DNA from: Burkholderia lata
Lineage (GTDB): Bacteria > Pseudomonadota > Gammaproteobacteria > Burkholderiales > Burkholderiaceae
Reading direction: 5' to 3'
DNA: 64,000 bases
Assembly: GCF_000012945.1 (NCBI RefSeq)
Contig: NC_007511.1
Location: 2,666,001-2,730,000 of the forward strand
Shown: one piece after another, positions 1 through 10,438 of the stretch
How positions within the stretch are numbered: the stretch's first letter is position 1
Layout of the letters: every line of letters starts with the position of its first letter
Program-made: the position numbers and the translations under genes
Notes under the pieces: generated by a model
The model's input: the letters and a program-made list of their open reading frames with translations, nothing else
What the model was told of the DNA's origin: nothing
The model's database searches: none

Positions 1-2311
<2,311 letters not shown>

Positions 2312-2315
<4 letters not shown>

Positions 2316-3202
2316 TCCGGTTCGATCGCGGAATCCAGGCTCGTCGACGAACGCGCCGTCAGGACCTCGACGAACATCCCGACGAGCGGCTCGACGACGG
2401 GCTGCGTGGCCGGGTCCTCACCGATCACGGCGACTTCGGACGCGGGCAGCGCCGGCCATTGCGCGGACGTCGGCAGGATTTTCATGCCGGCCTGCAGGAA
2501 CGACTTGCCCAGCGCGGTGACCCCCAACCCGCCCGCGACGGCGGCCTGCACGCCGACGAGATTGCTGGCCGTGCAACCCACCGACCATTCGCGGCGTGCC
2601 GCATCCAGGCTTTCCGTCATCACTTCGCGATAGGCGCAAGGCGGCGGCATCATGACGAGGCGCGCGGGGCGGCCCGGGTCGTTCCGGTAGTTTTTCGCAG
2701 CCAGCCACACCAGCGGCTCGCGCCAAATTACGCGACCGCGCACTGGCGCGCCGTCGTGCTTCTGCCGGGCGAAAAACACGTCGAGCAGGCCGGCCCGATG
2801 CGCGTCGACGAGTTCCGGGCTCGATCCCGTGACGAGTTCCAGCTGAACGGCCGGGAAGCGCTCGCCGAAGCGCGCCAGGATGCGCGGCAGTTGCGCGTGC
2901 ACGAGATTTTCGGACACGCCGAGCCGCAGCCGCTCGACTTGCGGCGGCTCCCGCAATTCGTGCATGAACGCGTCGTACTGCGCCAGCAACCGCCGCCCGC
3001 CGGCGAGCACGCGCTCACCTTCCTGCGTCAGCCTCAGCGAGCGGCTCGTGCGCTCGAACACGCGCACGCCCAGCGCATCCTCGAGCCGCAACACTTTCTG
3101 GCTGACGGCCGATTGCGAACGGCCGACGACGTCGGCCGCCGCCGTGAAGCTGCCCGTCTCGGCCACGGCAACGAACGCGTGCAGCAAATCCAGATCCAGC
3201 AT
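2312..3202 (-). CDS. LysR family transcriptional regulator
   Basis: 296 residues of standard LysR architecture: winged helix-turn-helix at residues 1-60 (FVAVAETGSFTAAADVVGRS) and an effector-binding domain from about residue 90. It is convergent with the AraC gene, sharing 2312-2314 in the stop region, and divergent from the SnoaL-like gene at 3358. A LysR-box-like inverted repeat lies between the divergent starts. The inducer cannot be told from sequence. Confidence 0.9.
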
Positions 3203-3217
3203 CGTGCCCCATCCATT

Positions 3218-3250
3218 CGATAATCTTCTAGATGCAAGAAAGATTATTCG
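3218..3250. promoter_or_regulatory. Inverted repeat, candidate LysR operator
   Basis: ATAATCTT at 3220-3227 is mirrored by AAGATTAT at 3240-3247, 12 bases apart, with CG flanks on both sides. It sits just upstream of the LysR start at 3202, in the gap shared with the divergent SnoaL-like gene, where an autoregulatory LysR site is expected. The spacing suits the T-N11-A type of LysR box. Confidence 0.5.
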
Positions 3251-3357
3251 TTTGTCTTCTTGTTCGCAACTTCACACAATGGCTTCGTGTCAGCCGGACT
3301 CGATGGCGAGTCGCGGCAGGAAACGGATCAACGTCGTTGTTTCAACGGAGCAGGAAG

Positions 3358-3777
3358 ATGAGCAAACGCAATTCGGTCGAGATCGTCGAGCACTTCTGGC
3401 GGGAAGTCTGGCAGGCGCGCAACCCCGACGCGGTGGACGCACTCGTCGCCGAGGATTTCGCGATCACGTCGGGTGGTACGGTCATCCGCTCGCGCACGGC
3501 ATTCAAGACGTGGGTCGCGGCGTTCCTCGCGAGCATCGACGACTTCCGGTTCGAAGTCGTCGAAACGTTCCAGAACGAAGCAGGTGACCGCGTCGCGAGC
3601 CGCTGGCGCGTGACGGGGAAGAACAACGGGTTCATGGGATCGGCCCCGTGCGGGTCGCCCATCGACATGACGGGCACGGCCGTCTGGCACGTGCGCGACG
3701 ACGGGCTGCTGCAGCACAACTGGGTCGAACGCAATGCGCTCGAAGTGCACCGCAACTTGAAGGGGTCGCAGCTGTAG
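3358..3777 (+). CDS. SnoaL-like / NTF2-fold ester cyclase family protein
   Basis: 139 residues, starting MSKRNSVEIVEHFWREVWQ after a purine-rich GGAGCAGGAAG. The pattern of an N-terminal helix, WQARNPDAVDALVAEDF and the C-terminal sheet (GTAVWHVRDDGLLQHNWVERN) is typical of the SnoaL-like ester-cyclase branch of the NTF2 fold. Members include polyketide cyclases and many small-molecule binding proteins of unknown substrate. No signal peptide, so cytoplasmic. Probably controlled by the divergent LysR regulator. An upstream in-frame start at 3232 would add 42 residues and is less likely. Confidence 0.8.
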   Translation: MSKRNSVEIVEHFWREVWQARNPDAVDALVAEDFAITSGGTVIRSRTAFKTWVAAFLASIDDFRFEVVETFQNEAGDRVASRWRVTGKNNGFMGSAPCGSPIDMTGTAVWHVRDDGLLQHNWVERNALEVHRNLKGSQL

Positions 3778-3827
3778 CGCCCGGGCGGCGGCGAACGGGA
3801 ACGCTCGCCGTGCCGCGCGCGAATCGG

Positions 3828-4292
3828 TCAGGCCGAACGCGCCGCGTCGCCCAGATCAATCCTCGCCCCACCATCCCCCTCGCCCGCCTCGATCCGCACC
3901 TCCCCCGTCGCGGCGACGATCGCGTCATACACGTCATCGGTCACGCACACCACCGGCACCGCGATCGCATACAGCTCGGCCGCCACGATCGCGCCGATCG
4001 AGATGATCAGGTCGCGCTCCTTCAGCACGATCGCAACCGGCCCCGTGCCGTTGCGCACGGCTTCCGCGAGCACGCTGCTGCTCGAACTCGAGCCCTTCGC
4101 GTGCGGCATCACCATCACCTTGCCGGCGAGGCTCGCACCGGCCTGAGGGTGCCCGCGATCGACGATCTTTCCCGCGCCCGAGTCGTAGCCGCCCCAGAAG
4201 CTGAGCGGCTTGTCGAGCACGAACGGGCGCGCGCATGCGCTGCCCGGCACGAGCGTGTCGCCCGTCAATTCTTTGCGCGCGGCCTCAGTCAT
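3828..4292 (-). CDS. Aconitase X swivel (small) subunit, DUF126
   Basis: 154 residues matching the swivel domain of aconitase X: SFWGGYDSGAGKIVDRGHP, then VMVMPHAKGSSSSSSVLAEA and VCVTDDVYDAIVAATG. In fused AcnX proteins this domain follows the catalytic domain; here it is separate, as in the two-subunit bacterial type. It starts inside the 3' end of the large-subunit gene (8-base overlap), so the two are almost certainly co-translated. Together they should form an Fe-S dehydratase; characterised bacterial two-subunit enzymes act on cis-3-hydroxy-L-proline, and that substrate is inferred here. Confidence 0.88.
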   Translation of the reverse strand: MTEAARKELTGDTLVPGSACARPFVLDKPLSFWGGYDSGAGKIVDRGHPQAGASLAGKVMVMPHAKGSSSSSSVLAEAVRNGTGPVAIVLKERDLIISIGAIVAAELYAIAVPVVCVTDDVYDAIVAATGEVRIEAGEGDGGARIDLGDAARSA

Positions 4293-5532
4293 CGAATCGC
4301 ACCTTTCCTTCGTACGCCGAACGCACGCATTCGCGCATGCTGCCGTACGCGACCGTCACGCCGATGTTCGCGGGCGCATACGACGCCCATTTCCCCGAAT
4401 TGGTCATCACGAGCCCCGACAGTTGCTTCATCACCGGCGTGATGTACGTGCAGGTATCGACGACGATCTGGATGCCGCGTGCAGCGAATTTCTCCGCGAG
4501 GCCGGCTTCGTCCAGTTCCCACAAGATGAACCGGCTCGTGTTCACGTAGAAATCGCAGGCCGGCTTGCCGTCGAATGCATCGAGCAACGCATCGAGCGTG
4601 CGGAATTCGGCCAGCGAGAAATGCGGCGTGCCGAGCGCCACCGCGACGAGCGCGTCGCCGGCCGCGCCGTGGTTCAGCGTGCGGCGAATCTCGTCGAGAT
4701 CGGCCATCGCGACATCGACCGTGCGCTGCGCCGCTTGCCCGTGCAATGCGGCGTCGAGCGTGGGCGCCTCCGGCGTCACGCCGACCGCATGGAACAGTGC
4801 GACGGCGCCGCTCGACGCGGCGGCCGCGCCGAGTGCCTTGAGTTCGTCTTCGGTGGTGTCCGCCGGCAACCCGACGATCGCCGGCACGACCGCGCCCGCG
4901 ATCCTGCCGATCAGCAGCCCGAGCGCGGCGAAATAGATGTCGCGCGACGGCAGGCGGCTGAAGTCCGGCGCGTTGAACACGATCCGCGCGGCGCGGTTCG
5001 CTTCGACATGCAGCCCCGCATACGGCGCACGCCCGGTGATCGCGGCGGCCAGGTCGAGAAAATCGCCGTACCGGCTCGTCCGCGCGCCGAGCACCGAGTT
5101 CGCGAACACGATCGCGTTCGATTCGGCCCACGCGATCTGCTCGCCCTTCGCGGGACGGTTCTTCAGTTGATACGGCGCGCACGTGAAGCTCGATTCGCAG
5201 CCGAGCTGCAGATGCGCGTCCATCAGGCGCTGCGCATCGCGCTGGATCGTGCGGTCGCCGTGGTACAGCTCGGGATGGATCAGGTCGAGCGACCCGACGT
5301 TCAGCGTGGTCGGCACCGCGACCTTCGCGCCGGTGTCGACGAAATACTCGACGAAATCGAGGCTGGTCTGGCCGTGATAAAGGCAGCCGTCGATATGCGC
5401 GGACGTGATGTCGATCAGGTGCGGCGCGGACATCACTTGCGCCGTGCGCGCGACGATCCGCATCGCGCGTGCGACGCCATCGCCGAAATCTCCGCGCAGC
5501 ATCGCGCTGTCGCGGTCACTCAACTGCAGCAT
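4285..5532 (-). CDS. Aconitase X catalytic (large) subunit, DUF521
   Basis: 415 residues matching the AcnX catalytic domain: it opens MLQLSDRDSAMLRGDFG, continues with HIDGCLYHGQTSLDFVEYF, and ends with CTYITPVMKQLSGLVMTNSG, with cysteines suited to an iron-sulfur cluster. The family dehydrates hydroxyproline-type or mevalonate-phosphate substrates; cis-3-hydroxy-L-proline dehydratase, giving 1-pyrroline-2-carboxylate, is the likeliest bacterial activity. No other hydroxyproline gene is adjacent. It lies downstream of a MarR gene but is separated from it by a strong terminator, so it should have its own promoter near 5540-5600. Confidence 0.88.
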   Translation of the reverse strand: MLQLSDRDSAMLRGDFGDGVARAMRIVARTAQVMSAPHLIDITSAHIDGCLYHGQTSLDFVEYFVDTGAKVAVPTTLNVGSLDLIHPELYHGDRTIQRDAQRLMDAHLQLGCESSFTCAPYQLKNRPAKGEQIAWAESNAIVFANSVLGARTSRYGDFLDLAAAITGRAPYAGLHVEANRAARIVFNAPDFSRLPSRDIYFAALGLLIGRIAGAVVPAIVGLPADTTEDELKALGAAAASSGAVALFHAVGVTPEAPTLDAALHGQAAQRTVDVAMADLDEIRRTLNHGAAGDALVAVALGTPHFSLAEFRTLDALLDAFDGKPACDFYVNTSRFILWELDEAGLAEKFAARGIQIVVDTCTYITPVMKQLSGLVMTNSGKWASYAPANIGVTVAYGSMRECVRSAYEGKVRFDD

Positions 5533-5603
5533 CGGTTGCTCCTCTGACGCGTACCGGCGGCGCCGGCCCGTGAAATCTGTCAGAGGACTCTACAACTGGA
5601 AAT

Positions 5604-5639
5604 AAAAACTGTCCAGATCGCGATCGATCCGGACAGTTT
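5604..5639 (-). terminator. Rho-independent terminator after MarR gene
   Basis: Arms AAACTGTCC (5606-5614) and GGACAGTTT (5631-5639) pair perfectly and the stem continues inside the loop region. On the minus strand the hairpin runs into a T-rich stretch. It lies between the MarR stop (5720) and the aconitase X start (5532). T-runs on both sides mean it could act in either direction. An operator role was considered but fits less well. Confidence 0.7.
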
Positions 5640-5719
5640 AAAAACCAATTCCCACTCTGGAACGCCAATGAAGTGGCCAATGGCTCGAATTCCGCTCCAG
5701 TTTGCCGCCAGCCCGCCGT

Positions 5720-6148
5720 CTAGCGTTCCGCGGTCACACTGAACAGTTCGTCGCGCAGCGCCTTCGCGCGGTCGCGGCCGAACTGCGTCTCGAATTCGTC
5801 CTGCGCGGCCTGCCACGCGACCTTCGCTTGCGCGAACGTGCGCTCGCCCAGCTTCGTGAGGCTCAGTGCGTGCGCGCGCGCATCGTGCTCGGACGCGGCC
5901 GTTGCGACGAAGCCGTCGCGCTGCAGCGGCTTCAGCGCGCGCAGCAACGTCGTGCGGTCCATCACGAGCGCATCGGCGAGTTCGCTCATCAGCAGGCCGG
6001 GTTGGCGCATCAGGTTCGCCATGATCGAGAACTGGGCGGGCGTGACGCCAACCGGGGCCAGATGGCGCTCGTACAGTTGCGTGACGAAGCGCGCCGCCTG
6101 ACGCAGCGCGAGACAGTTGCACGCGTGGGCAATCGAGGTGTCGTTCAT
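5720..6148 (-). CDS. MarR family transcriptional regulator (copy 1)
   Basis: 142 residues, MNDTSIAHACNCLALRQAAR onward, with a MarR winged helix (LLMSELADALVMDRTTLLRALKPLQRDGFV). It is clearly paralogous to the MarR protein at 7235: both share LRQAAR/VRQAAR, the MDRTTLLRALKPL/IERTALLRALKPL recognition helix and the RLRDELF-like end. Divergent from a LysR gene. A TATGTGCATATGCATA palindrome begins 13 bases upstream of the start, so autorepression is likely. Such proteins usually repress efflux or aromatic-compound genes. Confidence 0.9.
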   Translation of the reverse strand: MNDTSIAHACNCLALRQAARFVTQLYERHLAPVGVTPAQFSIMANLMRQPGLLMSELADALVMDRTTLLRALKPLQRDGFVATAASEHDARAHALSLTKLGERTFAQAKVAWQAAQDEFETQFGRDRAKALRDELFSVTAER

Positions 6149-6160
6149 GCTTCGCAATTT

Positions 6161-6178
6161 ATATGTGCATATGCATAA
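6161..6178. promoter_or_regulatory. MarR box A
   Basis: The imperfect palindrome TATGTGCATATGCATA lies between the first MarR gene and the divergent LysR gene. GTGCATATRCATA recurs upstream of the efflux operon at 7714-7727 and a relative overlaps the start of the second MarR gene, which marks it as a shared operator. Confidence 0.6.
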
Positions 6179-6238
6179 AGTCAATGTACACTCCGCCGTA
6201 ACAAGGCCGGTGGCCGGCCTCGCGTCAAGGAGACGGAC

Positions 6239-7159
6239 ATGGACTACATCGACAAGCTGCGGATTTTCCGGTCGGTGGTCGAGATGCGCAGCTTCACGCG
6301 CGCCGCCGACATGCACGGCCTCGCACGGCCTGTCGTGTCGCGCGCGGTTGCGGATCTGGAGGCGCGTTTCGGCAGCCGGCTGCTGCACCGGACCACGCGC
6401 CAGGTGTCGCTGACCGAAACGGCCGAGCGCATCTACGAGCGCTGCGCGGCCGTGCTCGACGAACTCGACTCGCTCGAAGCGGAAGCGCAGGCGCCGACGC
6501 GCGAGCCCGAAGGCCTGCTGCGGCTCGTCGCGCACACGACGGCCGCGCTGAACCGGCTGGTGCCGCTGATCGCCGGCTTCAAGGCCGCGCACCCGAAGGT
6601 GCGCCTCGACGTGACGCTGACCGAGCGGCCCATCGATCTCGTCGGCGAAGGCTACGACATCGGCATCGTCGTGCCGTACATGTTGACGAACGAATCGACC
6701 GTCGTGCGGCTGGTCGAACGGATTCCGCTCGTGATCGTCGCGACGCCCACCTACCTGCGCGCCCATTCGCGCCCGGTCATGCCGGCCGATCTCGCCGACC
6801 ACCCGTTCGTGCCGATGTCACCGTCGCTGCGCCGGCCCGCGCTGTCGTTCCGCGTCGACGGCGACCTGCTGACCGTGCCGTTCCGCTTCGACATCTCGTC
6901 GAACAGCCCAGTCTTCAACCGCGAAATGGTGATGCACGACTTCGGGATCGGCGTCGTGCCGAAAACGCTCGTCCAGGCCGAACTCGCGTCGGGCGCGCTC
7001 GTGCAGTTGCTCGCGGATGCCGATCTCGTCGACAAATTCGTCGAGATCAAGCTCGCGTACGCGAACCGCGCGCTGCTGCCCGCGAAGGTCAAGGCATTCA
7101 TCGACTACACGGCCGCCTACTGCGACCGCGAAGGCTGGATCGTTCCGGCGGCAGCCTGA
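6239..7159 (+). CDS. LysR family transcriptional regulator
   Basis: 306 residues starting MDYIDKLRIFRSVVEMRSF after a good AAGGAGACG ribosome site. The N-terminal helix-turn-helix (FTRAADMHGLARPVVSRAVADLE) and substrate-binding domain are of the AaeR/DmlR-like LysR branch. It sits between two MarR paralogs and upstream of a tripartite efflux operon, so it may contribute to efflux control, but the sequence does not show its ligand. Confidence 0.9.
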   Translation: MDYIDKLRIFRSVVEMRSFTRAADMHGLARPVVSRAVADLEARFGSRLLHRTTRQVSLTETAERIYERCAAVLDELDSLEAEAQAPTREPEGLLRLVAHTTAALNRLVPLIAGFKAAHPKVRLDVTLTERPIDLVGEGYDIGIVVPYMLTNESTVVRLVERIPLVIVATPTYLRAHSRPVMPADLADHPFVPMSPSLRRPALSFRVDGDLLTVPFRFDISSNSPVFNREMVMHDFGIGVVPKTLVQAELASGALVQLLADADLVDKFVEIKLAYANRALLPAKVKAFIDYTAAYCDREGWIVPAAA

Positions 7160-7229
7160 CGCCGATTGGTACAGCCATGACAACAATCTGATCGCGCCCC
7201 GCCGCTCGCTTCGCGCGGTATTGCCCCCT

Positions 7230-7246
7230 AACATGTGTACATGCAC
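7230..7246. promoter_or_regulatory. MarR box B, overlapping a start codon
   Basis: TGTGTACATGCACA covers the first codons of the second MarR gene. It resembles box A (6161) and box C (7711). A repressor bound here would block initiation of its own gene. Weaker match than the other two. Confidence 0.45.
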
Positions 7247-7672
7247 AAGACCACGCTCACCGATGACGATTGCTTCGCGGTCCGGCAAGCCGCCCGCCGG
7301 ATCTCGCAGTTCTACGAGCGTTATCTGTCGCGGGCGGGCGTGACGTCGTCGCAGTACAGCATTCTTGCGCTGCTGCGCGACCGGCCGGGCCTGACGATGG
7401 CGACACTGTCGGCCGTGCTGGTGATCGAACGCACCGCGCTGCTGCGCGCGCTCAAGCCGCTCGTCGGCGCAGCGCTGGTAGCCGGCCGGATCGAGCCGCG
7501 ATGCCGCCGCCAGACGTTCGCGCTGACCGCGCACGGCGAAACGAAAATCGCCGACGCGCAGGTGCACTGGCTCGCCGCGCAGGAAGCGTTCGAGCAGCGG
7601 TTCGGGTCGACGCAGGCGGCCCGCCTGAGAGACGAATTGTTCCGGATCACGCACAACCTGCCGGAACGCTAG
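7235..7672 (+). CDS. MarR family transcriptional regulator (copy 2), likely efflux repressor
   Basis: 145 residues with a MarR winged helix (LTMATLSAVLVIERTALLRALKPLVGAALV) and a paralog of the protein at 5720. ATG codons at 7235 and 7241 both fit. It is immediately upstream and co-directional with the EmrA/EmrB/OprM-like genes, the usual position of the EmrR/MprA-type repressor, so it probably represses them in response to a small hydrophobic ligand. Confidence 0.9.
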   Translation: MYMHKTTLTDDDCFAVRQAARRISQFYERYLSRAGVTSSQYSILALLRDRPGLTMATLSAVLVIERTALLRALKPLVGAALVAGRIEPRCRRQTFALTAHGETKIADAQVHWLAAQEAFEQRFGSTQAARLRDELFRITHNLPER

Positions 7673-7710
7673 CCCCTTCCCCGATCGACGACCCGTCGTC
7701 GATCGACTTG

Positions 7711-7728
7711 ATAAGTGCATATACATAG
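7711..7728. promoter_or_regulatory. MarR box C upstream of efflux operon
   Basis: AAGTGCATATACATAGG lies 9-25 bases before the start of the membrane-fusion protein gene. It shares GTGCATATRCATA with box A. The position between the second MarR gene and the efflux genes suggests an internal, MarR-regulated promoter. Confidence 0.6.
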
Positions 7729-7736
7729 GTGAATCG

Positions 7737-8831
7737 ATGGATACGACCCAAGCCGCTGCCACATCCCGTGAAGCAGCCACACTCGACCAGCCCGCGAAGC
7801 AACAGCGCCGCGTGCCGTGGATGCGCATCGCGGTGGGTGCCGTCGTCATCGTCGTCGTCGCCGCCGCGCTCGACTGGCTGTTCGTGCTGCGCTTCCAGGA
7901 GAGCACCGACGATGCGTATGTCGGCGGCGACGTGACGGTGCTCGCGCCGAAGGTCAACGGCTTCGTCGACAAGATCCTCGTGACCGACAACCAGCGCGTG
8001 AAGGCCGGCGACGTGCTCGTGCAGCTCGATGCGCGCGACTACGACGCAAAGCTCGCGCAGGCCAGTGCCGAAGTCGACAGCGCCCGCTCCGCCGTGACCG
8101 AACTCGCGGCGAAGCAGCAACTGCAATACGCGGTGATCGGCCAGCAGGCAGCCGACAAGAACGCGTCGTCGGCCGAGCTGACACGCGCCGCATCGGATCG
8201 CGTGCGCTATCGCGAGCTCGTCAAATCCGACGCCGTGTCGAACCAGATCGTCGAACGCGCGGACGCCGACTACTCGAAGGCCGGCGCCGCCGTCGAGCGC
8301 AGCGACGCCGCGCTGCTCGCATCGAAGCGTCAGCTCGACGTGCTCGGCGCGCAACTCGCCGATGCGCAGGCGCGAGTGAACACCGCGCTTGCCGCGCAGC
8401 GTGTCGCCGCGCTCAACGTCGAATACACGACGATCCGCTCGCCGGTCGATGGCTACGTCGGCAACCGCACGGGCCGCGTGGGGATGCTCGCGAACGTCGG
8501 TGTGCCGCTGCTGACGGTCGTGCCGGCTGCCGGACTGTGGGTCGACGCGAACTTCAAGGAAGACCAGCTTCGCAAGATGCACGCGGGCGATCGCGTCGAC
8601 GTGTCGCTCGATGCGTCGAGCACGAAACTGCACGGCCGCGTCGACAGCCTCGCGCCCGCCACCGGCGCAACCTTCAGCGTGCTGCCGCCCGAGAACGCGA
8701 CCGGTAACTTCACGAAGATCGTCCAGCGCGTACCGGTGCGCGTGCATCTCGATCCGCAGCCGGGACTCGACCACGTGCTGCGCCCCGGCCTGTCCGCGGT
8801 CGTGACCGTGCATACCGATCACGCGAACTGA
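7737..8831 (+). CDS. EmrA-like membrane fusion protein (HlyD family)
   Basis: 364 residues. A short cytoplasmic tail precedes one membrane helix at about residues 29-51 (IAVGAVVIVVVAAALDWLFVL). The biotinyl-lipoyl-like half (DVTVLAPKVNGFVDKILVTDNQRVKAGDVLVQLD), a coiled-coil alpha hairpin (about 90-200) and the beta-barrel (TTIRSPVDGYVGNRTGRVGML) follow. This is the periplasmic adaptor linking the inner-membrane MFS pump to the outer-membrane channel. AGGTGA precedes the ATG. First gene of a three-gene operon; 13 bases separate it from the pump gene. Confidence 0.93.
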   Translation: MDTTQAAATSREAATLDQPAKQQRRVPWMRIAVGAVVIVVVAAALDWLFVLRFQESTDDAYVGGDVTVLAPKVNGFVDKILVTDNQRVKAGDVLVQLDARDYDAKLAQASAEVDSARSAVTELAAKQQLQYAVIGQQAADKNASSAELTRAASDRVRYRELVKSDAVSNQIVERADADYSKAGAAVERSDAALLASKRQLDVLGAQLADAQARVNTALAAQRVAALNVEYTTIRSPVDGYVGNRTGRVGMLANVGVPLLTVVPAAGLWVDANFKEDQLRKMHAGDRVDVSLDASSTKLHGRVDSLAPATGATFSVLPPENATGNFTKIVQRVPVRVHLDPQPGLDHVLRPGLSAVVTVHTDHAN

Positions 8832-8844
8832 ACGGGAGACGACG

Positions 8845-10419
8845 ATGACCACCGCGTTTTCCGGCGACCCCGCGTCGCAACCCACCAAGCAGCGCGTGTT
8901 CGCTTTCGCGCTGATGTGCGTCGGCTTCTTCATGGCGACGCTCGACATCCAGATCGTCGCGTCGTCGCTGCGCGACATCGGCGGCGGGCTTTCCGCCAGC
9001 CAGGACGAATTGTCGTGGGTGCAAACGGCGTACCTGATCGCCGAGATCATCGTGATCCCGATGTCGGGCTGGCTGTCGAAGGTGATGTCGACGCGCTGGC
9101 TGTTCGCTGCATCGGCGGTCGGTTTCACGATCACCAGCATGCTGTGCGGCGTCGCCTGGGACATCAACTCGATGATCCTGTTTCGCGGGCTGCAGGGCGC
9201 CCTCGGCGCCGCGATGATCCCGACCGTGTTCACCACCGCGTTCGTGCTGTTCCCCGGCAAGCAGCGGCTGATCGCATCGACGACCATCGGCGCGCTCGCG
9301 TCGCTCGCGCCGGCGATCGGCCCTGTGATCGGCGGCTGGATCACCGACCAGTGGTCGTGGCACTGGCTGTTCTACCTGAACCTCGTGCCGGGTATCGCTG
9401 TGGCCGCGCTCGTGCCGCGCTACGTGCACATCGACGAACCCGACCTCAGCCTCATCAAGCGCGGCGACTATCTCGGCATCGTGCTGATGTCGGGCTTCCT
9501 CGGCTGCCTCGAATACGTGCTGGAAGAAGGCCCGCGCAAGAACTGGTTCGGCGACGACGCGATCGTGATCTGCGCGTGGATCTCCGGCATCTGCGGCTTC
9601 CTGTTCATCGTGCATGCGCTGACCGCGAAGGATCCGATCGTCGACCTGCGCGCGCTCGTCGTGCGCAACTTCGGGATCGGCAGCCTGCTGTCGTTCGTGA
9701 CCGGCATCGGGATCTTCGTGACCGTGTTCCTGACGCCGCTTTTTCTTGCGCAGGTGCGCGCATTCAGCTCGCTGCAGATCGGCATGGCGTTGCTGTCGGT
9801 CGGCGCGTTCCAGCTGGTCGCGCTCTGTGCGTATGCGTTCGCCGCGCGCTTCTTCAGCCTGCGCGCGCTGCTGGTGTTCGGGTTGATCTGTTTCGGGCTC
9901 GGCTGCTACCTGTACACGCCGATCACGCACGACTGGGGCTGGCGCGAACTGCTGCTGCCGCAGGCGCTGCGCGGCATCGGCCAGCAGTTCAGCGTGCCGC
10001 CGATCGTGACGATGGCGCTCGGCTCGCTGCCGCAGTCGCGCCTGAAATCGGCGAGCGGCCTGTTCAACCTGATGCGCAATCTCGGCGGGGCGATCGGCAT
10101 CGCGGTGAGTGCGACGATGCTCAACGACCGATTGAATTTTCACTACCTGCGCCTGAACGAGCACGTGAGCGCCGGCCAGCCGCAGGTCGCATCGCTGCTC
10201 GATCGCCAGGCCGCGTACTGGACGTCCGTGGCCGGCAACACGCTGGACACCGCGCAAGCCGGGCTCGCGAACCTGCACCACCTGATCTATCGCGAAGCGC
10301 TGACGCTCACCTACGCGGATGCGTACTACGCGCTGTCGCTGTGCTTCGTCGTCGCGTTGATCGCGGTCGTCTTCTCCAAACCCATTTCCCTGAACGCGCC
10401 GCCGCCGGATGCGCACTGA
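8845..10419 (+). CDS. EmrB/QacA-type MFS drug efflux pump (DHA2 family)
   Basis: 524 residues with about 14 membrane helices, the size and layout of DHA2 (14-TMS) drug:proton antiporters. Recognisable pieces are the first helix ending ATLDIQIVASSLRDIGGG, SWVQTAYLIAEIIVIPMSGW, and the motif-C region GPVIGGWITDQWSW. Inner-membrane pump of a tripartite system with the HlyD-type adaptor upstream and the outer-membrane factor downstream. Substrates are unknown; drugs, fatty acids or aromatic acids are typical. Confidence 0.93.
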   Translation: MTTAFSGDPASQPTKQRVFAFALMCVGFFMATLDIQIVASSLRDIGGGLSASQDELSWVQTAYLIAEIIVIPMSGWLSKVMSTRWLFAASAVGFTITSMLCGVAWDINSMILFRGLQGALGAAMIPTVFTTAFVLFPGKQRLIASTTIGALASLAPAIGPVIGGWITDQWSWHWLFYLNLVPGIAVAALVPRYVHIDEPDLSLIKRGDYLGIVLMSGFLGCLEYVLEEGPRKNWFGDDAIVICAWISGICGFLFIVHALTAKDPIVDLRALVVRNFGIGSLLSFVTGIGIFVTVFLTPLFLAQVRAFSSLQIGMALLSVGAFQLVALCAYAFAARFFSLRALLVFGLICFGLGCYLYTPITHDWGWRELLLPQALRGIGQQFSVPPIVTMALGSLPQSRLKSASGLFNLMRNLGGAIGIAVSATMLNDRLNFHYLRLNEHVSAGQPQVASLLDRQAAYWTSVAGNTLDTAQAGLANLHHLIYREALTLTYADAYYALSLCFVVALIAVVFSKPISLNAPPPDAH

Positions 10420-10438
10420 GGTTGAGGTCATCACCATC

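Noticed and set aside
5606..5639. Palindrome considered as operator for aconitase X
   Set aside because: It is flanked by T-rich runs and follows the MarR stop, so it fits a terminator better than an operator.
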